64,000 bases of DNA. Source: Leptidea sinapis (Eukaryota; Arthropoda; Insecta; Lepidoptera; Pieridae). The position numbers were made by a program, and so were the translations under genes. This document shows, in pieces, positions 56,785 to 64,000 of the stretch; positions within the stretch are counted from its first letter, which is position 1, and each line of letters starts with the position of its first letter. The DNA is taken from positions 3,521,001 to 3,585,000 of the forward strand of contig NC_066312.1 of the NCBI RefSeq assembly GCF_905404315.1, read 5' to 3'. The notes beneath the pieces were generated by a model. That model was given only the letters and a program-made list of their open reading frames with translations. It was not told where the DNA came from and searched no databases.

Positions 56785-56937
56785 CATCATCAGCCGGAAG
56801 ACGTCCACTGCTGTACAAAGGCCTCCCCCAAAGATTTCCATGGCGATCGGTCTTACGCTTGCCCACATCCCACGTATACCGACGATCTTGACCTGATCGT
56901 CAGTCCATCTTGTGGGCCTACCAACACTTCTACCCAT
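56785..56937 (-). mobile_element. RTE-type LINE 3' end
   Basis: GRSVGRPTRWTDDQVKIVGI reads in one frame, then a frameshift leads to the QQW region. It ends with the (ATG/ATA) run at 56781-56788. Confidence 0.75.
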
Positions 56938-57376
56938 AAAGTTTCATTATATTGAGGAATCTGAAATACCAGTTGGCTATCCAATATTTACGATAATTTA
57001 AGAATATATTAAAAAAATCGAAGAATAGCCTATCCGGTTTGATCAGATGTTGCGTAAAACATCACTTATCTCACTATCGTAAGCATAATATTTCGAGGAC
57101 TAGAGAGTGCGCAAAATATTGGTATGTTTTATTCATTAGTAACCGTTGCTTTGCATACTCCTTCTCGTACCAATAACACACGCCAGACGTGGAAGGTCAG
57201 CGGATACATCTCGGTATTTTTAACTCTTAAAAGCATATCTGTCAGTACCATTATGATTAATACATGAGTCTGGGACAAGCATATATCGATATATCGCACC
57301 GCCGATTGAATTTTTTATTTAAATCTCGAGGACTGTTACGATTGACGCTTCACGGGTAGAGTTTTACATCTCTTAA

Positions 57377-57579
57377 CGGCAGTTTTCAATAACCTATCTA
57401 TACTTAGGTTAACTTAAGAGGTAGACAAATCTTTCCTTTTACGATTACTTAGATATCAATAACCTATCGACATAAAGCATTGTACTATAACTATATTGGA
57501 CATAACTATGGATAGATCTTTTCATTAAAGTGTGACAGAAATGTATCCATAACTAAAGATACGTTATTGAAAACGGCCG
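57377..57579. mobile_element. MITE family F, complete
   Basis: CGGCAGTTTTCAATAACCTATC and complementary TTGAAAACGGCCG ends, TAA on both sides (57374-57376, 57580-57582). 203 bp. Shares TATCGACATAAAGCATTG and GGACATAACTATGGATAGAT with the copy at 60540. Confidence 0.75.
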
Positions 57580-58079
57580 TAAATATTTTAGTTATTCGTG
57601 AGTTATTCAACAGAGAATAAAATTTTGACAGTTCACAGTAGCGCAATATTTGCCGATATATAATAGGTAAATACGTGTTAAAGCTATTGGAATATAGGTA
57701 GAATTACGTCATCGTTTGGGATTAAAATAAGTATATCTAAATTTGCTATATTCTCTATGTACTTTAATAATTTATACGTCTGTATAGAGTATATTGCTGT
57801 TAGGCAACGCATAACAACAGGCCAGGACTTTAGTGTGCATGACAGTCTACGTTTTACATAACGGTCTTACTTACTTTATATAGATCTTTATACATTAATC
57901 TAGATAAATTTGAACATTACGAATAAAACAAAATTTTCAATCGAGTATGTCAGAGAAGAATGTAAAACATGATATATAAAAACTGAAAGCTTACGAGATT
58001 CAAGCTAATTAGATAAATAGCCGGAAATGTATCTCGTATGAAAACAATAGATGCGGATATTTTAAGGAAATAAATAAAT

Positions 58080-58241
58080 AAAAAAGTGTGCGTGTACTTA
58101 TGTATGCACGCAAGAAGATATACTTCTTTGGCCTAACGAGGCAAAAATTATTAAAATTATTTATTCCTAGTGCTATTCTACGTTTTTAGAAAGAAAAATT
58201 TTGTAAAAATCTTGATAAGATGGCTTTGACAATTAAATAAT
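58080..58241 (+). repeat. Repeat family G, leading part
   Basis: AAGAAGATATACTTCTTTGG through TTTTGTAAAAATCTTGATAA and GATGGCTTTGACAATTAAAT, complementary to 37450-37610. Confidence 0.65.
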
Positions 58242-58470
58242 GAATACGGCTGTGTGGGCTTGAACCCTCTGCCTGTCCTAATAATGGACGAAGGGATTAA
58301 AAAATAACGAATACGGCTGTGTGGGCTTGAACCCTCTGCCTGTCCTAATAATGGACGAAGGGATTATAAAATAACGAATACGGCTGTACGGGCTTGAACC
58401 CTTTGCCTATCGTACTAATGTACGAAGAAACCAAAAAAAAAAATAACGAATATCGCAAACGTCAGAAAAT
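58242..58470 (+). repeat. Tandem array, 67-bp unit
   Basis: Units start GAATACGGCTGT at 58242, 58309 and 58376, plus a truncated fourth (GAATATCGCAAACGTCAG) at 58448. The first two are almost identical; the third has diverged. Contains GGGCTTGAACCCTCTGCCTG in each unit. Confidence 0.9.
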
Positions 58471-58812
58471 TTTAGGAACCAACTTCACCCTGTTACTTTT
58501 GTATCACAGTGATGCGCGCGCATCTAAAAATTTCACCCCCATCATTTTTTCATAACGCGCTTAAAGAAATATAACTTCAAAAAGGAGGAATATTGGTGGA
58601 CCTCTAAGAGGAATACTGATGACAGAATTTGGAAGAAGGAAAAATTGGAACCAAATAGAAGTCACTGGAGGACCCATACAGATACAAAAAAAAAACAATT
58701 ACGTCCTTGAATATGTAAAATGTTCAAAAGCAAAATAAATTATTATAACATTATTATAATAAGAATTCGTGCCGACGTCTTCTCTTTGTACAGCTAGTTG
58801 AATTATACTCAC

Positions 58813-59016
58813 AATAACATCAAACTTTGCATATATGTCCTTGAGCCGACCTTCAGCATCGATGATCGGCAGTGCCGACACACGTCGGTTCACAAATTTC
58901 CCCAACGCCTCTATGATCGTAGTCTCCTCAGTGGCGGTCTCAATGTCGTTAAGAGTACCGATATTAAGATCGCGGAGCTTGCTCTGTAAGAACTTTGGCT
59001 TTGGCATCTCGTTTAT
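58813..59016 (-). CDS. AMPK gamma subunit, second exon in window (CBS3)
   Basis: Encodes INEMPKPKFLQSKLRDLNIG, TLNDIETATEETTIIEALGK, FVNRRVSALPIIDAEGRLKD and IYAKFDVI. RVSALP and the Asp of KFDV are nucleotide-contact positions in mammalian gamma1 (S226, D245). 68 codons, phase 0 at both ends. Acceptor AATTTCAG, donor ATT|GTGAGT. The next intron (5383 nt) carries the LINE and other repeats. Confidence 0.97.
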
Positions 59017-59049
59017 CTGAAATTGAAATAACATTTATACATAGTCATT

Positions 59050-59310
59050 TTTTTTTATATAAGAGGGGCCAAACGGGCAAGAGGCTCACGGGATGGGGAG
59101 AGGTGAGGCAACCGCCCATGGACATCCGCAAGAACAGGTGCCAAGAAATATGTTGCCGGCCTTTAAGGTGGGAGTATGCTTTTTTCTTGAAGGTCCCTCA
59201 GTCGTATCTGTTCGGGACAACCGCAGCCGGTAATTGATTCCACAAAGTAGCTGTGCGAGGCAAGAAATTTCTTGCAAAACGCGAGGCTGTGGAATGTCAG
59301 ACGTCAAAGT
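59050..59310 (-). mobile_element. CR1/jockey-like LINE 3' end (family D)
   Basis: Complement of the 19300-19580 region: GTATGCTTTTTTCTTGAAGG, GGCAAGAAATTTCTTGC and GAGGCTCACGGGATGGGGAG. It starts 34 bp beyond the exon acceptor, sense to the host gene. Confidence 0.8.
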
Positions 59311-60539
59311 AATGCGCGTGATGTCTGCAATCATTTCTAGGTGGATATCAAAACTAGGTTCATTGTGATTAAAAGTATCCTAGTAATTACTAAATATGCA
59401 TTTAAAATACCGACCAGATAGGCTAAAGCGACAAAATGAGAATCATTATGGTTGTTAACAGTACCACCAAATCACCTTTGCAACAACTGTCAATGACATT
59501 ATGCCATTACGTTCACAATTGTCGCAATATTGAATTAATGCCTTTCAGACCAAGGTCGATAATTATTGAATCCAGAAAAAATAATAGTAGGATAAAACCC
59601 ATCGGAAAAGGAAGAGAATTTAACAAAAATGAAAGGAAACATCAATTACGGGCGATCTGTGGTCGGGAAGTGGAAAAGGCGGGGTGTTTAAGTGTAAAAA
59701 AGGTGTATCTCTATTTCTAAAAAAAGTTAAATAGCATAGTTGTAGGTAATTAAAAGATCTAAAACTTTTGTTTTTCCTACTTTTTTCACATTACCTCATA
59801 ATTTATGTGAAAAATTATCTTTAACAAAATAATTTCATTTCCACGAAATTTGGTGAAAAGTAAGCTTTTAACATCCCAGATACACAGATTTTTTTTATTC
59901 TTTTACCTTACTTTGACTCAAATATAGAAAAGAACATAATTTTCAATAAAAATTCTCCCGTCAAAATATCAGCTTCTTTTTAAAAAGTCGGTGAGCTTTT
60001 TGTTTGTTGTAATCTCTACTTTTTGATGGTGTGAAAAAAAAATACACTATTATGGTAAATGTTCGGAAAATTTAAGTCCATCAAAAGGCATTTATCATAG
60101 AGAATTCATACCTGTATTCATACCATATTTTTGCTGTTACGAAATAACAGGTATGACTACTATTTACAAACGGCAACCCAATTAGTTAGACTTAACTATC
60201 CGTCCAGCAGTCTGTTCGTTGGAAATTTTAATTGGTTTTAACAAAAGTATTAACAGGATATATTTTTGAATGATATAATATACGATGGTATGGAAGCGTT
60301 CGCGTCCTGTTCCTTCAACTAAGACACTTGCATTACCAACGCTTATGCCGCATCAATGAAAGGTATATCGTAAACTAATCTTTCGTTGTACTTTTCCACT
60401 TGAGATCAGCTAAAGTACTCAGAAAGCTGACATGTCAGGAAATTGAAGACACTGGTATCAAGTAGCACTGACACGAATCTGTGTGAACGCGGTGTCGGGA
60501 TTGAAATTTCACTGAAATGTATGAGTAGGCCTTTATTTA
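59311..60539 (-). other. AMPK gamma intron, no feature
   Basis: Frame 59436-59720 (+) not assignable. Confidence 0.35.
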
Positions 60540-60744
60540 CGGCCGTTTTCAATAACCTATCTATCCTTAGTTTATCTTACTAGACTAGACAAATCTATCC
60601 TCTTACGCTTACTCACATTTCAATAACCTATCGACATAAAGCATTGGCCTGTATTGGACATAACTATGGATAGATAAGATCTTGTCATTAATCGGTGGCA
60701 GCAATGTATCCGTAACTAGAGATACGAGATATTGAAAACGGCCG
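60540..60744. mobile_element. MITE family F, second copy
   Basis: CGGCCGTTTTCAATAACC...ATTGAAAACGGCCG. TTA on the left but ACA on the right, so the target duplication has decayed. 205 bp. Confidence 0.7.
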
Positions 60745-61120
60745 ACATACAGCTCTCTTGGCTGTCTGATTGTTATATGATATATTATAGTCCCGGCTAG
60801 TTTTTGTCAAAACTGTCAAGTTTGTCTCACTTACGACACAGTCGCTGAGTCGGTTTGTTATTAACCCGCAGGTTAATTCACGTCACCGAGATGACTGATT
60901 ATACAAACATTAGATTCGTGTCTTAATAGAAGTTTTCATTAAAAAATATATAAATTAGAATTCAATTATTTATTGTTTGTTGATTATGGCATTTTGTTAA
61001 AACAGAGTGAAAATATTGTTTGACAAGAAACAACTTATTCACCACTTATGTAATTAGTAGAGTACGTGTTTCTTTTAATCTTCAATAATATGTAAATTTG
61101 CCAAAAGAAAAAATACTCAC

Positions 61121-61299
61121 ATATAAGAAGAGGAATTTCAAGATCCTCTTGTGTGTGAGAATATACAACGCGTTGCCAGTTTTTGGATCGAAGACGGGCA
61201 AACGATGGATCCTGTTGAGGATCAGTAAGCGTATCGCCTCATAGAGCGAGCTATCCGGATCTATGGATACAAGAGGCCTCACAGACCCGCGCAGCACCT
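61121..61299 (-). CDS. AMP-activated protein kinase gamma subunit, first exon in window (CBS2)
   Basis: Regulatory gamma chain of the energy-sensing kinase heterotrimer; CBS pairs bind AMP, ADP and ATP. This exon encodes (x)VLRGSVRPLVSIDPDSSLYE, AIRLLILNRIHRLPVFDPKT and GNALYILTHKRILKFLFLY. IHRLP (H151, R152 in mammalian gamma1) and ILTHKRILKFL are diagnostic. It starts with AG of a split codon (W-R-E/K-V-L expected) after TTTTTAAAAATTTCAG-type acceptor and ends TAT|GTGAGT. With the next three exons it yields ~255 residues. The CBS1 exons lie right of position 64000 or were not found. Confidence 0.97.
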
Positions 61300-61589
61300 C
61301 TGAAATTTTTAAATCAATTTTTATTTCAATGCAAATTTGCTCCATAATTTATGGACAATGAATGCTATCTTCTCACTTATGTCTTTACAGTAATTCGCTC
61401 TTAACACAATGGTTCTGTTAGCTACCCGTTCGATTTCGAATGGTAAGTAAATCTTCGCATGTTTCATTCAGTCTAGTGGAGGCTTCATGTAGATGGAGAA
61501 TTCAGATAGCCTTTCACTCGGGAAGCGCATTTCCAATACATTTGGTAAATATATTATAGTAAATACAATACGAATTATTTTATCATTGA
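61300..61589 (-). other. AMPK gamma intron
   Basis: No feature recognised. Confidence 0.35.
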
Positions 61590-61815
61590 AGAAAAACAGA
61601 AACGAGCATACGGGTCACCTGATGATATGTAATCTCCGCACCACATACTCTGTTGTAATACCAGAGGAATCACATGAGAGATGCTGACCTTATAAAGCGT
61701 CAAATCAAGGCAGATTTAAATTAGAAAACAGAAAATAGTACGTGCGGACGAGGATCGAATCGGGGACTCCGTGGTGAGTGTCAACGGTTCAAACTATACC
61801 ACCACCGGCGCTTTA
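61590..61815 (-). repeat. Composite: family C LINE end and tRNA-like SINE remnant
   Basis: 61590-61690 matches the family C end (ACGGGTCACCTGATGATATG). 61740-61812, on the - strand, reads GGTGGTGGTATAGTTTGAAC and CCCCGATTCGATCCTCG, the latter a good pol III box B. A related piece (GGGACTCCGTGGTGACAGTC) is at 8168. Confidence 0.45.
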
Positions 61816-61884
61816 TTATTGAACTATTTTGTTCGAGCTTTCGTAGTTGAGCCCCATAGCTCAGGGCACAGTTTTCAAATACGG

Positions 61885-62110
61885 AAAGCTCCTTTGCACA
61901 GGATTCCGGCTAGATTATGGGTACAACAACGGCGCCTATTTCTGCCGTGAAGCAGTGATATGTCAGCATTATTGTGTATTGGTGTGAAGGACGCCGTAGC
62001 TAGTGATATTACTGAGCAAACAAGACTTTATCTTCTTCTCATAATGGGCAGGGCGTATCAATCACCATCAGCTGAACGTTTCGTCCCTAATTTTTATGTT
62101 TAAAAAAAAA
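61885..62110 (+). repeat. Repeat family B, hairpin deleted
   Basis: AAGCTCCTTTGCACAGGATTCC to GGGCAGGGCGTATCAATCACC and A-run. The ~65 bp holding the hairpin are missing, as in the copy at 6881. Confidence 0.75.
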
Positions 62111-62459
62111 ACCGGCATATATATAATAAATATTTGTCACATTAATCATACAAGTCACGGTACCAATAATGAGGTAATATGGTCGCAGAAATCCACGAGC
62201 GTAATAACTTGTACAAACTTTGTGAATTTAGTTTACACACTCGACTAGGCAATAACGACGTCGTCGATGGAAAACCGCACTCCCTTACTTGTCAATAAAT
62301 GTATTGCGTTGTTGAACACGACTTAACTGGGCCTAATTATAACTATGGCATCTTGACAATGAACTTTAGAAAGACTTACCTACCATACAATTACGTTTGA
62401 CAAAAATTTTGAAGCCCAATTATTTTTGAAGCACAATTTCATTTAGTTGATTTAAAAAC
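62111..62459. other. AMPK gamma intron, no feature
   Basis: Nothing recognised. Confidence 0.35.
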
Positions 62460-62730
62460 AGTATAATATTACTATGCATGAAATGGGCAAGGCTAATAAC
62501 TGAATTACCATTAGAAAACAAAAGAAATAAACGTAGACCGCCTGTGAGATGGGAATACGACATTAAGAAAATAACGGGGCAACTATGGACTCGTACAGAA
62601 AAAGACGGGACAGAATAGAATTTAAAAATTACGTAAATCGGATCATAAATCTCAGAGTAATCGGTGTACATACATAAAACAAAAACCGATCGAATTGATA
62701 ACCTCCTCCTTTTTGAAGTCGGTTAATTAC
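62460..62730 (+). mobile_element. RTE-type LINE 3' end
   Basis: RNKRRPPVRWEYDIKKITGQ and LWTRTEKDGTE correspond to the RTE C-terminal GRP-RW-DDI...W-R-A-DR. It ends with CCTCCTCCTTTTTGAAGTCG, a 3' end I know from lepidopteran repeats. Confidence 0.7.
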
Positions 62731-63009
62731 TACCTTCTACTGTCAGCAATTAGCTGTCAATAATCTGAAGCTGTCCCAATATACCCGATAAGTAATTTTT
62801 ATCGCCTTATATTGGGACGTGTCAATTGCAAATTTCCATACAAATTTCTATCGCTGGTAAACTATACGTCCTCCAATTGACAGACAGCGTGTACGGATAA
62901 GATGAGTTACCGTCGATAAGTTTATTGGGACAGAAAAGTCAACGATAGTTACGATTTTTATCTCAAGTAGGTCACAATCGGAGATAGATTGAATATTGGG
63001 AACGGCCGT
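62731..63009. mobile_element. MITE family E, left end missing
   Basis: Matches 30270-30531 throughout (ACTGTCAGCAATTAGCTGTC, GTGTACGGATAAGATGAG) and ends GGGAACGGCCGT. The first ~35 bp are replaced by the RTE end. Confidence 0.7.
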
Positions 63010-63728
63010 AAGTTGGATCAAACTGCACCCAAAAATAATGCATTTAAATGGTTTTAGTGGCGAAGTATAGTAATAAGGGTTAGTGAAAACTGTATTTCAA
63101 CTATTTTACAAAATTTACGTATAACATAAGCGCTTAAGACATTTTGGAATTACTAAACTGTTTTATTGTTTTATACGTTGTTTCAACCTGGAATCATGGT
63201 TCATGTAAGATCATAGCACTGTAATACGGTTATACGAAAAAAAAAACTTGGAAACAAGAACATGATGAGAATGAATAGATGGATATCTCGGTATGTGTCG
63301 TTTGGTTCAAAGTGGCAATTTGGTGGCAAGAAACAGAAAAATGCGGTAAAAAAATACAAAATGAAGCAACATCTGTAGACAATGTCAAGTAATTGAGCCA
63401 TTCATGGGGGTGTATATACTGAATAGACTAAGTAGGTAGATAGGTACTGATATTGGGATGCAACAGAATAGAGATGTGAACAATACGTGCTCCTTGTTGT
63501 CAGTTTCAATTAAGGGCGAAGGGCGAAGAGACTTTGCCGTCCAGGTGACCGAGAAATAGGCAAACGCTTGAAAAATCTTGTTTAACTCTGTATTCCCATA
63601 CTATGGAGAGGCACTGACAATTAAAAAAATCTATGGCTGCCAATCTATGTGTTAGGTAGTATAGAAGATCTCCAGCCTACCCAAAAATAACAACAGTTTC
63701 GGATTCCTTGCAGTTTTTTTAATAATAA
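63010..63728 (-). other. AMPK gamma intron, no feature
   Basis: No exon for CBS1 found. The - frame at 63201-63401 is hydrophobic but unrelated. Confidence 0.3.
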
Positions 63729-64000
63729 AACTAGTGGAACCGACAGACGTTGTCCTTTACACACGTCTTAAATTTGTAAAAATCCGTCCACATGAGCAGG
63801 AGAATTATATTATTTGGACGGGGTTGAGAATCTAAACCAATCTCAAATCCACTGGAACACACAAAAAAAAGTCATCAAAATCGTCCAGCCATTTAGGTGG
63901 TAGTTCAATAGTGAATCTAAACCATTCTCGAATCCACCTGAAGACACACACCAATCTCAAATTCACTGGAACAACCAAAAACAACAATCAAAATCGGTCC
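63729..64000 (-). mobile_element. Helitron-like end, running off the window
   Basis: AACTAGTGGAACCGACAGACGTTGTCC resembles the CTAG-ended repeat ends at 9646, 15904 and 17445 (GACAGACGTTG vs its complement). Inside, CCAATCTCAAATCCACTGGA recurs with changes at 63838, 63925 and 63952. Confidence 0.45.

Noticed and set aside
58560..58690. Possible further RTE end (WWTSKRNTDDR reading)
   Set aside because: Resemblance too weak; lacks the AQDR and QQW motifs and the tail.
59436..59720. 94-codon + strand ORF in the AMPK gamma intron
   Set aside because: No family resemblance; antisense intronic frame with no supporting signal.
1..64000. CRISPR arrays, bacterial operons or defence systems
   Set aside because: The window is eukaryotic with spliced genes; the only regular tandem array (58242-58470) has no spacers.

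Overview
The window is AT-rich nuclear DNA from an insect, most likely a moth or butterfly. This rests on the spliceosomal introns, two insect-like host genes, and dense repeats of types I associate with Lepidoptera (CR1/jockey-like and RTE-like LINE ends, Helitron-like ends, TA/TWA-target MITEs). The species is inferred only loosely.

Host gene 1 is on the + strand at 12854-36545. It is the 3' part of a cationic amino acid transporter of the CAT/SLC7 type. Nine coding exons (184, 125, 155, 59, 92, 138, 172, 128 and 203 nt) join with matching phases and GT/AG borders into about 417 residues ending in a stop. The first ~300 family residues must lie left of the window. Bases 1-12853 look like an intron of this gene, full of repeats.

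Host gene 2 is on the - strand at 61299-51987. It is the 3' part of the AMP-activated protein kinase gamma subunit (SNF4Agamma/PRKAG). Four exons, all compatible in phase, encode the end of the CBS1-CBS2 linker, CBS2, CBS3, CBS4 and an acidic tail. CBS1 lies right of the window. The two genes converge. Between them a 28-residue terminal exon of an unidentified - strand gene lies at 37911-37827, with AATAAA signals just beyond its stop.

Most of the remaining sequence that I can classify is mobile DNA: a nearly full CR1/jockey-like LINE with a disrupted ORF inside the AMPK gamma intron (53717-56160) and many of its 3' stubs; RTE 3' ends; a mariner transposase remnant; a 1.38 kb pogo-like element with intact inverted repeats but only the C-terminal part of a transposase; a probable P-type MITE that keeps a TATA box and the start of a THAP domain; Helitron-like ends; several hairpin and foldback elements; and three 73-nt tRNA-like sequences in a common AT-rich flank.

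I found no CRISPR array, bacterial operon or defence-type system. The most unusual items are the tRNA-like repeat in inverted-repeat flanks, the internally deleted pogo element with a preserved zinc-binding tail, the P-type MITE with a THAP start, the foldback element with a promoter-like core, and the orphan terminal exon.
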